Positions 12,636-24,938 of a stretch of DNA of 64,000 bases are shown here, piece after piece. Position 1 is the stretch's first letter; the number at the start of each line of letters is the position of its first letter. The stretch is taken from positions 4,953,190-5,017,189 of the forward strand of contig CM065311.1 in assembly GCA_033032175.1 (NCBI GenBank), written 5' to 3'. This stretch comes from Saturnia japonica (taxonomy: Eukaryota > Arthropoda > Insecta > Lepidoptera > Saturniidae). The notes beneath the pieces were generated by a model. The model ran no database searches. It saw nothing but the letters and a program-made list of their open reading frames with translations, and was not told the origin of the DNA. The position numbers and the translations under genes were made by a program.

Positions 12636-12819
12636 TTGGAAACCGTCATACGTCCAAGAAGCCCACTTCATAGTACACAACTGGACATCAAACGGAAACT
12701 GCTCGACATTAATATCACAGACGGACACGTAAATGCCATGACTTAACCACGTCACCTCTCCCGTATACTTTACTATGACATTAGTGTTAATAACTGCAGA
12801 CCGATAGTTCGGGTCAGCG
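12636..12819 (-). CDS. nAChR subunit coding exon 4 (Cys-loop)
   Basis: Acceptor ATTTTCAG and donor GTATGT bound 184 bp. It starts with the last base of a split Asn codon and encodes 61 residues beginning ADPNYRSAVINTNVIVKYTG. It contains the disulphide Cys-loop, CDINVEQFPFDVQLC, with exactly 13 residues between the cysteines and the FPFD core, then ASWTYDGFQ (loop B region). Upstream, TGEVTW replaces the more usual TGxxxW spacing. The exon ends in phase 0 before the LDL block, as in other family members. Confidence 0.96.
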
Positions 12820-14883
12820 CTGAAAATTTTCAAGTGAAGATACTATCTCAATAATCAAAAAAACATATAGGAATATAGTACATTATCATTATTATTGTAT
12901 ACTGTCTGTGCCCCATTGGTTCACTCGTGTTGAATTTATTCGACCAATTAACCACGGCACTGCCTCCAATGTCGCCAACGCACTGGTCGAGCTGGTTTTC
13001 TCACTCCTTGTAGTTACCTATACTTTTTCAAATTGCTTGACCCTCATGGTTACTGCTCGACTCCTTATAACCTTCCTCAATAAATTATAATATACTAAAT
13101 AATATAATAAAGAGGAAAAGATTTTTTGTTTGTTGGTTTAAATACGATAATCTCTGGAACTACCACCAGTCGGATTCGAAAAACTTACTAACATTAGGTT
13201 ACAACACTCAGCTAGCCTTAAATATTGATTTTTATTAGGTAAGTCGCAAGAGGAAGCCCTCCTGAACTTCTTTATCCACGTTCGCTGATAAAGAACTATG
13301 ATAATGATTAATGACGTAAGTACAATGCTCTACAAAAATATTAGCCCTTAGTATATATCTAAAAAATGTCCACAATAGCACATGCCTATCTCTTATACAT
13401 AATCCACAATAAGGTATTTACTGATTTTTTTTTGTTAAAGTTTAAAAATTGTCTTAGAAGCATTATTTTTAGGCATGGCATATTAATACTTTCAAACAAA
13501 ACTTACTTCATTATAAAGACAATCTTATGAAATTAAACTTCGTCCTTTATAACATGTTATTCGGACACATCTCAAAGAAAGAAGAAAGAAACAATCTCTT
13601 GAGCTTTACAACATTAGTTTAGATATAACATCTGAGTAATAAAATTGAATTTCGTGTTCTTTCTATTCATTTAAACCACGCAAATAGAAACTTCCCGTTA
13701 CATACGGGAAACTCGTACGAGATTTGGCTCATATATGAAAAGTTTTTATTTCAGTACCCTCTGTATAATTTATTGCCTCAGTGCCGGCACGTCAAGTGAA
13801 AAAGCGCACGTGTTCTATCTTTTTTATTTTATTTCTAATTAAATTTTTTATAGTCTAGGTGGAAGATAAAAATGGAGAGGTTGGTGGTTTGTACTTAGTC
13901 GTAACATTCTGTTACAAAGCACACCTAAATATCTTAATATTCGTACTTGAATATTTATATATTATAAAACATCGCTTAATTAAAAACTTTTTAAACTTTT
14001 AGTTTAAAATGTGTACGGAGAGATATTTATTGAACATAATATCCATTATAAATTGTAATAATTGTTCACAAAAAGTTTAAGAAAACGAACATGATTGCCA
14101 AAATAGCAAACTATAATATTGCTATGAATTTAAGTCATATACAATATTATATGATTATCAATTCGATGATAAATTAAAAAATAAAATATGTGGGATCAAA
14201 ATTAGATCGATGAAATATATTATTCACAGTGAATAACAATAATTCATGATAATATAACATTAATAATTGATGTCCTTAATTGATTTTCTTGATTGATTCC
14301 AAAGTTAAGATAAATAGAAATTAAATGAAGCAATAACGCGTAAAATGATATATAACATTTCTCTTTACAAAAAAAATTCATCAAATATCAGATATCAATC
14401 GCTCAAATCTTAATTTTTGTTTACTGCAAGGATACGACACAAATACCTAAGTTCTAAATGTAACTGTCTTGATAAACATGTAAATTTGTTATATAAATAT
14501 TAAAAAAAAACTGCTAGTAATGTAGTGTTAATAAACTATATTTGTGATACCATTAATAATTCATACCTACTATGCAAATAAACGGATCCAAACACAATAA
14601 CAATGTAGATAACAATAGAATCATGAGTAAGATTGATGAGACGGTTTTAAGAGAAAAGTGACATCTCAGCGTATAAATATCACAACATTGAATATTGCCT
14701 TTATATAGGAACGGACTTTTCATTTCACAAAACTCAACGATACAGTTTAAGAGAATTTTGAATTCCATTTATTTGTTTACCCAAGCGTATAATCATTTTG
14801 TACAATACTGGCAGTAGTGAGTGGTTTCCAATTTGCAATTGTTCTTTAAATTTGCATTTATTATTCATTTTATTGTTACTTAC
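12820..14883. other. Receptor intron between exons 3 and 4
   Basis: About 2.1 kb of AT-rich DNA. Positions 12905-13085 are a GC-richer block with a 60-codon plus-strand frame that I do not recognise. Positions 13115-13200 match the GATAATCTCTGGAACTACCA-type repeat also seen at 58400-58480. I see nothing else. Confidence 0.6.
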
Positions 14884-15038
14884 TTGTTGTACAATATAAT
14901 ATCGGGTTTCCACACTCTTTCGTAAGGTATTCTGATGACGCCAATGCCATCAAAATCGCTTGTATTCCACCTTAAATGATAGTCTGTCCATATTTGTGTT
15001 ATCCAGCAGTTGGTCGTCAGTAGCTGGTCTTTTTCCTC
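14884..15038 (-). CDS. nAChR subunit coding exon 3 (EKDQ...WKPDI block)
   Basis: Acceptor TTAACAG and donor GTAAGT enclose 155 bp. It opens EEKDQLLTTNCWITQIWTDY, continues with LRWNTSDFDG and IRIPYERVWKPDI, and ends ...ILYN plus two bases. These are the family's most conserved extracellular motifs; the WKPDI region is ligand-binding loop A. NTS is a possible N-glycosylation site. In many nAChR genes this stretch is split into a 45-bp and a 110-bp exon. The length here is exactly their sum, so the two appear fused. Confidence 0.96.
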
Positions 15039-15845
15039 CTGTTAACAAAATGCTTTATATTATATTACCTTGACGATATGATGATATACCGTCATAATAA
15101 AAAACCTTTCTGAGTAGTTAGACTTATTAGATATGCTATGTGCAAAGTAATAAACATAGATTTATAATATATTATGGTATTTCGTGTCATGACAATTAAA
15201 GGCGTCCTTAAAGCAACAGCGACCGATAAGAGATGAGTATTAATCGAAAGTGCTGGTATAAAAACATATTATATCGTAAGTCTTTAGGCTAGTTTACTTA
15301 GTAGGATCTCATCGTTGCGCTTACAAAACACCCTATGTAAAAATCTTACTTATCAGAGAAACACAAAAACACTATTTTTTTTTGCTTATAGAGTAACTAC
15401 GCAGTAAAATCTTTTACTGTATATTTACTTTTCAATGTTATATCATAAACAACAATTAACAGTAACGTGACATTTTTCATACTCGTTTATTGCGAAACAC
15501 GACGCATCGAATCGAACCACAATGACGGATCACCATGTATAACACTATATTATAGTAACATCATGATTCAGTTTCATAATTACCTAGGAGGAATAAGCCT
15601 GCTTGATCAATTGCTTCCAGTTTCGAATAAAATAAAGGGTTCCTTTGATTTTATATTAAAACCAGATTTTACCACCGACTTTGTTTGTCTTCGAAATCAA
15701 ACGACACTCGCGACATCTATTATAAACTGGTTGTGCTAACGAGTACAGAAATTTCACGGGTACAACACCTTACCAAAGTTTTATCGCAATCGGTTGTATA
15801 GTTTAGGAACTCCTACGTGACAAAGAAACAATCAAAGTCATTATT

Positions 15846-15866
15846 TTATATATATATATATATATA
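15846..15866. repeat. TA microsatellite
   Basis: A run of about ten TA dinucleotides, located about 90 bp left of the mariner element in the receptor's second intron. Confidence 0.85.
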
Positions 15867-15957
15867 TGTATAGATAATAGCTGCCCAATACAGATATGCA
15901 AAATAGATATCTTAAGAAAACCCACATTCATTTGACAATGTATTGAAATATATATTA

Positions 15958-17241
15958 GGTCTTTACCTATGAAATTGCCGTTTTGTATGAAAAAATTTAA
16001 ACGAATTTTTCTCATGTATTTTTTATTTGTATTAATCGAAGTAATCACCCATACAATCAATGCATCTTTGCCAGCGCAGTGGCAGTTTATTGATGCGCTT
16101 CTTAAAGAAATCATCTGGACGGGAGGCAACAAATTCTTCAAAGGCATTTTGTACTGCCTCTCGGGTATTCAATTTTTTCCCCGCCAAGGAGTTATCCAAA
16201 TTCTGGAAAAAGTAGTAGTCTGTAGGCGCAAGGTCTGTAGGTGAGTAGGCCGGATGACGGAGAACTTCCAACCCCAGTTCTTGCAACTTGGAGACCATCT
16301 GCTGTGCAGTATGAGATCGCGCGTTGTCGTGCAGGAGCAGCGGAGACGAGCGATTGACCAATGCTGGTTGAAGATGTGCCAGCTTCTCCATCATTGTGTT
16401 CAGTTCTTCACAGTACACATCTGCAGTAATGCTCACCCCGTTTGGTAAGAAGCTGTGATGAATCACACCGGCGCTAGACCACCAAACAGTGATCATCACT
16501 TTTCTAGGGGTAAGTTTTCGTTTAGGACATTGTTTAGGTGCTGAACCAGGATCCAACCAACTTGCTGAGCGCTTGCGGTTATCAAACAGAATCTATTTTT
16601 CATCGCAGGTAACAATGCGGTTCAAAATTCCTTCATTTGTGTGTCTGTTGAGCAGTGCAAGGCACGTCTCGACGCGCTCTTCGCGCTGGCGATCATTGAG
16701 TTCGTGGGGCGCCCATTTGTCAAGCTTTTTTACCTTGCCAATTTTACGCAAATGGGCCAATATTGTTTTGACGCTAACGTCGAAAGCTGCTGCTAATTCA
16801 TCCGTAGATTGTGTATCATCTGCTTCCACAATCGCCTTTAATTCGTTATTGTCGACCAAAGTCTTCGGACGACCGCGAGGTTCATTTTTCAGGTCGAAAT
16901 TCCCAGAACGGAAGCGAGCAAACCAATAACAGGTGGTGCGTTGGTTTGTAGTGTTAGCTCCGTAAACGTCGTTGATGTTGCGTGCCGCTTGTGCCGCGTT
17001 GCTGCCACTACGATACTCATATTCCATAATTACTCGAATTTTTAACGTATCCATGATGACAAAAAAGATTGAAATGCGATGAAAATGTAACACTAATCAA
17101 TAAACAAATGACTACTTTTGGAAAAAGAATTCCATGTTTTTAAAATAAAATTAATTTGAAATTAGAATTCTTAGCCAAACAAAAATTATTTTGATTTGAA
17201 ATGGCCAGTACTGCAGAACGTCAATTTCATAGGTAAAGACC
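15958..17241 (-). mobile_element. Mariner element, complete ends, 1284 bp
   Basis: Both ends carry GGTCTTTACCTATGAAATTG, and the terminal repeats extend to about 28 bp with two mismatches. A TA dinucleotide flanks each side (15956-15957, 17242-17243), as expected for mariner target duplication. The length is typical of mariner. It encodes one transposase on the minus strand and lies in the receptor's 15-kb intron. The low divergence of the terminal repeats and the near-intact reading frame point to a fairly recent insertion. Confidence 0.93.
16032..17054 (-). pseudogene. Mariner transposase with one internal stop
   Basis: From MDTLKIRV at 17054 to the stop at 16032 there are 341 codons in a single frame, the family's usual length. 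The N-terminal half has the helix-turn-helix region (STDELAAAFDVSVKTILAHL, then WAPHELND). The catalytic motifs are TCDEK, LLHDNARSHT and APTDYYFF. The frame is broken only at 16593-16595, where TAG stands in place of the Trp codon expected in TCDEKW. By motif (ILFDNRKRSASWLD, NKLPLRWQRCID) it resembles the cecropia-type (Hsmar1-like) group. Between the second and third catalytic Asp there are 35 residues instead of the canonical 34, caused by SPTDLAP in place of SPDLAP. Confidence 0.92.
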
Positions 17242-18954
17242 TATTATTAAGATATATCGAGAGTCTGATTTCGAAATCATCAATGTTAAGTAGTTTGTAA
17301 AGTTGGCAAAATTGTTATACCCAAGTAATTTAGATGTTATAATTTGTTTTGAAGACTTACGACACTTCGTGTTATTACGTTAGGGATTCCCAAATATGAT
17401 TTCTGTTTTAATAAGCTGTTGTACCAGAGCTATAATAAATATACAGGTGGAGAATAAAATATAATAATATATTTTTTTTTTTTTTAATATTGTATTGAGA
17501 ATTACCTATTTATTTACCTGATATACCTAATGCTAAATCTAAAACCTCGGATCTAGACATTTTCACGAATTACATTGAAAAATATATAAAATATAAATAT
17601 TGTTACTCTGATCTGTTGCAGTTTGTTTTCTTTTTTCTCCCATATCTAAAATATTTGTGCTCTAAGTGTGCATTTTCGACTTATCAGCGTATTCACACTT
17701 TGTACAGTTATAATAACTACAGTGGAATATAAATGTAATTTCCATTGATAATTCTCCGCTACATTCTTAGTCTTACTAGCGGAGAGCAATCATTAATCTA
17801 TGGCATATAATTTTGTTATTAACACGAATTTTGCGTGTCAACACTAACACTTGTGCTTATGAATAATTCAAATAAAAAAATTTAAATATGTTGTAAGTCA
17901 TAAGCAAATAGGTTCTCTATATGAATTTAAGGTTTATGGTTTTAATAATAACTGAATATAATCATAGCGGTATTCTTATAATGGAAGCGTATCTGCTTCC
18001 AACAGGGAAATGGCAATCCGGATATTAATAAATATTATACAGAAATTAATGTCTTGTCCTTTTTTGTCTCAGAGACCACTTGCCATGTTTTTCTATTTAG
18101 AGAAGACCCCTAACCTGGCCCCTGATACCCCCCGATACCTGATATTAATTTTTTTGCAAATTCATCTAATTCAAATGTGTTTTCGAAAGCTGATCTATTG
18201 CTACTCACTTTCAAAGATATAAATTTCTAAATGTAGTGATGTTCAGTGTGAAAATGTTAAAAACAACTTGTTAAATTTTATAGAGTTATTAATAAAAATG
18301 AAATTAAAACGAAGTAAATTGAAATTTAGTATCTGTTACATAATATAACTAAGCAAAAAATAACTGCTTTTAGAGACTACAATTTACTGCGGAAATATGA
18401 GTAATAGTTTTTTTTACAAAATAAATACTTACAGAAAAATAAAAACATGGGGGAGTAGAGCTGCAGACAGTTGCTAGTTAATGATAAATCTTAAACAGTT
18501 TCATATATATACCTAATAGTAAGTTAAGTTTTTATATAATTCTTCATCACGTTTCATGACCATATGTTGTTTATCTGTTTATTTGATTATACCATTCACC
18601 AAAAACCAAAATTAAAGTCACAATGACTTAAATGAGATCCACTATCGTTGGCCCCATATTTTTTCTTCTGATGTGGACCCCTTGCAGGTCGTCGTCGACA
18701 CCTGGGGTTCGATATAGCCCACTTTGAGAATCACTGGTTTATATGAAACACTAATTAATATTAAAGTCATTGGTGCCAGCCTGGTGCCCGCCCGCTGCAC
18801 AGGGTGAAAAAAAGAAGACAAAACGGTATCGCTATGTCCTATTGTGGTCCTATTCCACTACATAGTCGATTTCTATGCTAAATTTCATTGTAATCCGTCC
18901 AGCCATTCAAGCGTATTTGATAGACAAACATACAAACGTACCTTCTCACATTTA

Positions 18955-19130
18955 AAGTTTAGGTCAGGTTACCTCACGATGTTTTCCTTCACCGTCAGCC
19001 GATAGTGTTACTAAATTAAAATGAGTGAATGTATGCAAATTCCGAAAAATACCTTGGTACATAACAGGGCACGAACCTGCGAATATCAAAACTATATCTA
19101 AACCACTAGACTTGAGAAATGTTCTTGCAG
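18955..19130 (-). repeat. SINE-like copy with tRNA-type boxes
   Basis: The minus strand reads CAAGTCTAGTGGTTTAGATA (A-box-like) and then GCAGGTTCGTGCCC (B-box-like). The plus strand also carries CACGATGTTTTCCTTCACCG, shared with other SINE copies in the window. Boundaries are approximate. Confidence 0.5.
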
Positions 19131-21164
19131 TACCAATGTATATAGAAAAAATATAGAACCGTGGATTTCTAGGCGTTTGATATCGCCATTACTTCGTAAT
19201 AGCATTTTGATTAGGCCCGTTCCTTCCCTCTGGAACTTGCTTATCAGTTGAACGCACATACGGGTGGTAATTTATTTTTGTTTTGTATTAGATTCGATTA
19301 GACGGATTCTATTCAATTGTGTTTATACATAAAACATTACGAGTTAAGTAGCAATTACAAAGAAATTAAAGCATTAAAAACTATCTTCCCCACGAGTAAT
19401 AGTCGACAACCTAAATTTAAAAAACAAGTTGTTAATTTTAGCAAAGTTGTTGATACATTTAGAAACTTACATAGCGTTTTCATTCTAATGCTTTTCATAC
19501 TACATATTTAATTATTGGGAAATTCTAAACCCATTTTAAAAAAAAAAACTTTATTCAATTTAGGCCCTAAGTAGGCACTTATGAAGGTCAAACACATACC
19601 GGATCGGAAAATATCCCAGACATCGAAAAGAACCGGTAAGAAATTCTATCGGGTTTATATTTTTTTCCAACTATACAAAAGAGGTAATATAAAACAATAA
19701 TAATAATTTTGTGGATGCACAGAGAGGGAGCCACTTTCATCTTATAATAAATAACCTCTTGACAGTAAAACACGCTTGACATGGTCCATAAACTTGTTGT
19801 CCGGTAAATCAGTAATGAGCTTCGGAATCTTATTATAAAACCTGACCACTACTACCTAAAAAACTTTTATTGGACCTACTTAGTCTATAACACGGTACGA
19901 CTAATTTATCTCTATTTCTAGTATTAACATTGTGCATTGACAAAATCTAACTTGACTAAATTTTTACGAATCGATAGTTATCAAGGATAGTTAACACATT
20001 AACACATAATTATATACTATCATTTATAAAATAGTGTCAATGAAGAATACAGGTAAGGATACATAGTCGTTGTTTTTAATATAAATGTATAACGTGTACT
20101 TTTTAATTTCTTCCTGCCAGTAATATAGTTGATATAATTACCCTTAATTTATTATTTTTATTAAACCTATTTTTGGCGGTACATACTAATTTTGCTGCAA
20201 TTTTATTTCTAAACTTATTATAAAGTGGTGGGAGATTTTGCCGGGATCTTGAGCTCCCATATTGTAGTTTTTATTTAAATTAATTAACTTAGTTTCTTTG
20301 ACCGTATATGTACCTAATATTGGTGGCATTTTGCTTCATATAGTTTTGATATTGTGCATACGTGAAGTGAAATATAAATATAAATTAGAAACATGCATTT
20401 TGAGATACCACAAAACCTCCCAAGATAGTTCTATCTAGTTACACCCCACTTTGAAGATTAGAAAATACTTTAAATACATTAACACTGGCAAACAAGAAGA
20501 AGAAGAAGGAGGTAATCACCGGGACTACTGATGAGATTATGAAAATTATTTTACTAATAGGAAGGTACATTATCCATGAGTGTCTTATACTATATACTTA
20601 GTAAGTTTTAAAATTCAATTAACAATAATGAAGATAAGGATTCTTGCTAAGTTATAAAAAAAAAACCCATTTAAATGTACAATAATATATTAAATATCTT
20701 TTGTTGATACGTAATCACGATGTTACATAAAGGCGTTAGAAATAGAAAGAATACTCAGTGAAGCGAATGTTCGAGTAAGAAATAGTAATATAATAAAGCC
20801 TTTTCTCAAACTCGAAGGAAATAGCGAATTTAAGATATTCGGTAGCAGCGTGCGTGATTTCGGCATGACTGAAAATGTTAGTGTATTTTATAAACGGGCA
20901 CTTGGGAGTAGAGGATAAGGGATGAATATTAAGTAATAGTAAAATCACGGTGTATGTTGCACATTTACAAGTAACTAATATTTGAAATCAAAAATAAATT
21001 TTCTGAAGTGAAGCTTCTTAGGCGGTGATTTGTTAATAGGACGAGAATTGATCACTGAGAGTGAAATTTCAAGGATGCGTCACGTTTAGGCACATTTCGT
21101 TACATGAGAGAGAAGAAAAACATAACTTAGAGAGCAGGAGAAAGATGAATAAATTAATAGGTAA

Positions 21165-21225
21165 ATTTATCGAAAAAAGCAAATAGGCCACTCTGGTTCT
21201 CGTGGTTTCAATTAAGGTGATATTT
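21165..21225. repeat. Partial copy of the 6.1-kb MITE
   Basis: AAAAAGCAAATAGGCCACTC followed by TGGTTCTCGTGGTTTCAATT matches the inner and terminal parts of the element at 6144-6337. The other terminus was not found, so this is a truncated or rearranged copy. Confidence 0.65.
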
Positions 21226-22132
21226 TAAATTAGGTAACTAGTAATAAAAACATGAATATATAGTTTAGTCACATAAAATTGACATAATTTAATATAACTA
21301 GACGAATCTCGTGACGCAGTGATATTAAAAAGTCAGTCCTGGACAGTGATGAAACGTCGGCCTTGCGGCTTTACAATGGTAGGGCTTATGGGATTTTATG
21401 GTATAACGTAGCATTATTACCATACTACATCATATACTTGTATCAAGTAGCCGTTTGGAAGTATATAATTATAATAATACATACTATACGTACGTACGAA
21501 TACGTGAACAATTTTTGTATAAAATATCGGAATAGTTCTCAAAAATTCCTCTAAAGGATTTGGATGGATTTTTGTATTACGATAATGTTTTATTTTCCAT
21601 GTTTACATAGATAATTATTTTTTTGTTTTCATTATATCGAGTGGATCTCAGATATTTACATTTTTATTATTCCACTACTGGGTAAATGATACTTCCCGAA
21701 GGAAAGTAGAGTTTTATAACGTGTGACATGAGGGTGATAGGAAAGTTGTCAAATTGATATTTATTTTTGTTATCCCTCTAGATACGATGGCATTAAGAGA
21801 AAATTTCTCAAATATTCAAGGTGCTTCAGAATAATTCCTTTCATCTTTAACCGATAGTGCTAATTATTAATTTGAAATGAGTAAACATAACTGAATTTAA
21901 AAAAAATATTTTGTGATTGTCAAGGCTTGCTCACAGGCAGGGGATAGACACTTTACTGGTGTTAACGTGAACGGTGTGGTAAATACGTTGGCCTAACGCC
22001 CGCTACACATGCTACTGTCTACCAGAGAGATTTACCTATGCAGTTGTACGGGCGCAAGTTTACTACATGTCGCTATCATGCTGAACCTGTGTTCACCGTA
22101 CGATTTTATTGAATTTTTTTTCTTTTTTTCAG

Positions 22133-22194
22133 TTTTTCATCGGTCGCATGCAGCACAGTGTCAATGCAATACATGCTCCGGTCTACCTGCGCAG
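22133..22194 (+). CDS. Possible orphan exon (Cys-rich), plus strand
   Basis: A strong pyrimidine tract and CAG acceptor (TTTTTTTCTTTTTTTCAG), followed 62 bp later by CAG|GTACGT, frame 20 codons: FHRSHAAQCQCNTCSGLPAQ. The C-x-C-x2-C spacing is reminiscent of the start of the extracellular domain of activin/BMP type I receptors, but one short exon proves nothing. No partner exon was found nearby except possibly 24749-24938. It lies antisense inside the receptor's intron. Confidence 0.25.
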
Positions 22195-23090
22195 GTACGT
22201 AACGTGTGTGACTAGCTTAATAATGCTATAAAATTTAACGCACATTATCAATACATTTAATGAATTAATTATTTGTACGTCATTCTCATTTCTTAACTAT
22301 CGTGACAACAGCTTTCCATTTTGATAATAAATTAGAACCACTAAACTGAATACTTGTGAAATGGAAGATTGTGGCAGACGTTGAATATATGCATGCATTG
22401 TGCTTTCACGCATCTATTGTGCTGCATTGTGATCAGTTGAAAGCAATTTATAATGAGAACCCTTGTATTGTTCCTTCAAATAATTATTATTCTTCAACAT
22501 ATTCATTAATGCACACAATTTAACTTCACAATTTAATTCCTCGGTTAATTTTCTATGAATTAATATTTATTCTGGTGCTTTTAATACATATTAATTTGCC
22601 AGTTAGGGTACTAAAGCTACAGTAAAATAATAATTTGGACTATTGGATTGTAATTTATTGTTACTTCGTTTAATTTATATATTTACCATTTACTAATAGA
22701 ATAATATGTCCCGAGTTGAATATACAGAGTTTACTGATATCTCTACGCATTATTTTTCTCCAAGGTAAGTTTGTGGCAACGCCATATATCTCCTTTAATT
22801 CTTTATTAGAATTAATGATTCAAACATCATTTTAAAGCTTATGTTATTTTAAATAAATGATTTCATTAAAAATTGATCAAAAAAACCTTTTCATTACAAA
22901 TATATTCACTAACAAAATATGTTCAACTAACATGTAAGAAACGCCATCTATTAACAGTATGTTTATCTAACATAACGGCTGTTACATTGTTTACAGTGTA
23001 CCTACGAAATATTCACGGATCAACTAGTTTATTATTAAATTAATTTGTGATAAAAAGATAGCCAAAGAAAAACTGTAGTGAATTATATTA

Positions 23091-24346
23091 GTTCGGGGAA
23101 AAAGTGTTTTAGCATAACGTAGATATAAACTTCTTATAAAATTTCTTTGGCTGTACTATATGTATCTGGCTGGTTTTGGTAACATTAAAAAGGTTACATT
23201 AAAAATAAATTAAAAGCAAAAAAAAAGTAGTTTCCCGCTATTTTTCATTTGTTTATCTTTCTATAAATATGAGTGAATCTAATAAAGAAATTCGATACAT
23301 TTTAAAATATTATTACAAAAAAGGCAAAAATACAACTCAAGCAGCGAAAAAAATTTGTGATGTTTATGGACCTAATGCAGTGTCAGTAAGTGTAGCATAA
23401 AGTTGGTTCAAACGTTTTAAGTTCGGAAATTTTGATGTTCAAGATGCACCTCGCTCTGGTCGCCCTGTTACAAATATAATGGACGCCATTTTTGAAAAAA
23501 TGGAGCAAGATCGGCATATCAGTAGTTACGATATAGCCGAAGAACTGGAGATTGACCACAAAACAGTTTTAACCCATTTGAATAAAAAAGGCTATACCAA
23601 AAAGCTCGATATTAGGGTGCCACACGAGCTCACTGAAAGAAACCTAATGAACCCTGTACTTATTTGCGATTCATTATTGAGACGTAATGAAACCGAGCCG
23701 TTTTTGAAGAGATCGATAACTGGGGATGAAAAATGGATCACGTACGACAAGAACGTCCGAAAAAGGTCGTGGTCTATAGTCGGCTAGGCTTCACAGACTG
23801 TGGCTAAACCTGGGATAACTCGAAATAAGGCGATGCTGTGTGTATGGTGGGACTAGAAGAGCATTGTTCATTATGAGCTTTTACTTTCCGGCAAAACCAT
23901 CGATTCGAATCACTAACTGCCAACAACTGATGAGATTAAAGGAAGCAGTTGTGAGAAAGCGGCCGGAATTGATCAACAGGAAGGGTGTTTGTGGTCTTTC
24001 ATCACGATAACAGAATAAAATAAGAGAGTGTGGCAGGGAGGTGTTAGTGCATCCACCATATAGCCTTGACCTTGCATCTTCACATTTTCATCTGTTTCGG
24101 TCTCTTCAGAATTCTCTAGGTTCTATAAGGTTAACATCAAGAGAGGACTGCCAAAACTATTTGTCGCGTTTTTTTGATTAAAAGTCTCAAAGTTTCTACA
24201 GCAACGGGATCATGTCTCTACCTACAAAATGGCAGAAAACATCGAACAAAACGGCACATATATACTGTATATAAATATAAATAAACTTCGAAAAAAAAAT
24301 GTCTTGAGTTTTCATATAAAAATGCGAAGAAACTTTTTCCCCGACC
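23091..24346 (+). mobile_element. Second mariner element, decayed, 1256 bp
   Basis: The left end GTTCGGGGAAAAAGTGTTTT and the reverse complement of the right end, GGTCGGGGAAAAAGTTTCTT, form terminal inverted repeats. TA flanks both sides (23089-23090, 24347-24348). It encodes a broken transposase and differs in sequence and subfamily from the 16-kb copy. Confidence 0.88.
23269..24260 (+). pseudogene. Mariner transposase remnant (mellifera/irritans-like)
   Basis: Starting MSESNKEIRYILKYYYKKGK, it keeps SWFKRFKFGNFDVQDAPRSG, ISSYDIAEELEIDHKTVL, VPHELTERNLM and the first catalytic motif TGDEKWITYDKNVRKRSWS. Stops interrupt the frame at 23398-23400 (TAA for an expected Gln) and 23785-23787 (TAG), and again downstream. 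The C-terminal half is badly eroded and the second and third catalytic motifs are not intact. It is an old, dead copy. Confidence 0.9.
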
Positions 24347-24748
24347 TATTATTATAGATATTTACTGTGTACAAGTCAAAAGAATCAGAAATACCAATAT
24401 GAATAGTGAGTATCGAATTTCTTAAAAACCTGCCTAAAATAAATTGGCTGTTATTTTAAAAAAAACTTTAGTAAATACGCAGTTCAAATAATAAGGCAAA
24501 ATGAAGTTTTGTGAACATAAAACTAGTATCTACGATTGTGACTGTGATAATTATAATACTGATACTTTTACTACAAATTCCAGAATTTATCCTACAAAAT
24601 CAACTAGTTTATTACTAAATAAAGGTACGAGTTTCCTTGTAATACCTGGAGTGGCTCTTCAATCCATACAGATACCTGGCCATTAGCTATAACTTGTCTT
24701 CGCCAAACAGAAAAAAATAAAATAAAACTTACGACTCGTTTTTAGCAG

Positions 24749-24938
24749 GTACGCTGTTTACTTTAAAGACTATTTACTCTGTACAACCTGTTGGAATTAT
24801 TTTCCTCACAATATAAACAAATTAGTGAGGAAATTTGGTCCGAAAATTAAAATAAATTTCGACATTCCGCAAGAAGATAGCATCAGTGACGACGCGGACG
24901 AAGCGGAAGCTTGGCGATATAATTGCTTTACAAATTGA
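24749..24938 (+). CDS. Possible orphan terminal exon encoding an acidic tail, plus strand
   Basis: An acceptor (TTTTTAGCAG) is followed by one base and 62 codons ending in TGA. The reading contains DYLLCTTCWNYFPHNINK, KFGPKIKINFDIPQEDS and DDADEAEAWRYNCFTN. The mix of charged residues and the GC-rich acidic stretch look more like real coding sequence than its AT-rich surroundings. I do not recognise the protein. It lies 400 bp downstream of the decayed mariner, antisense within the receptor intron. It could be a retroposed fragment or an exon of an unrecognised nested gene. Confidence 0.3.

Noticed and set aside
12908..13090. 60-codon plus-strand frame with hydrophobic content
   Set aside because: No start context, no splice partners and no resemblance to a known family; probably a retroelement fragment.
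16254..16929. Plus-strand open frames of 64 and 146 codons
   Set aside because: They are antisense shadows of the mariner transposase.
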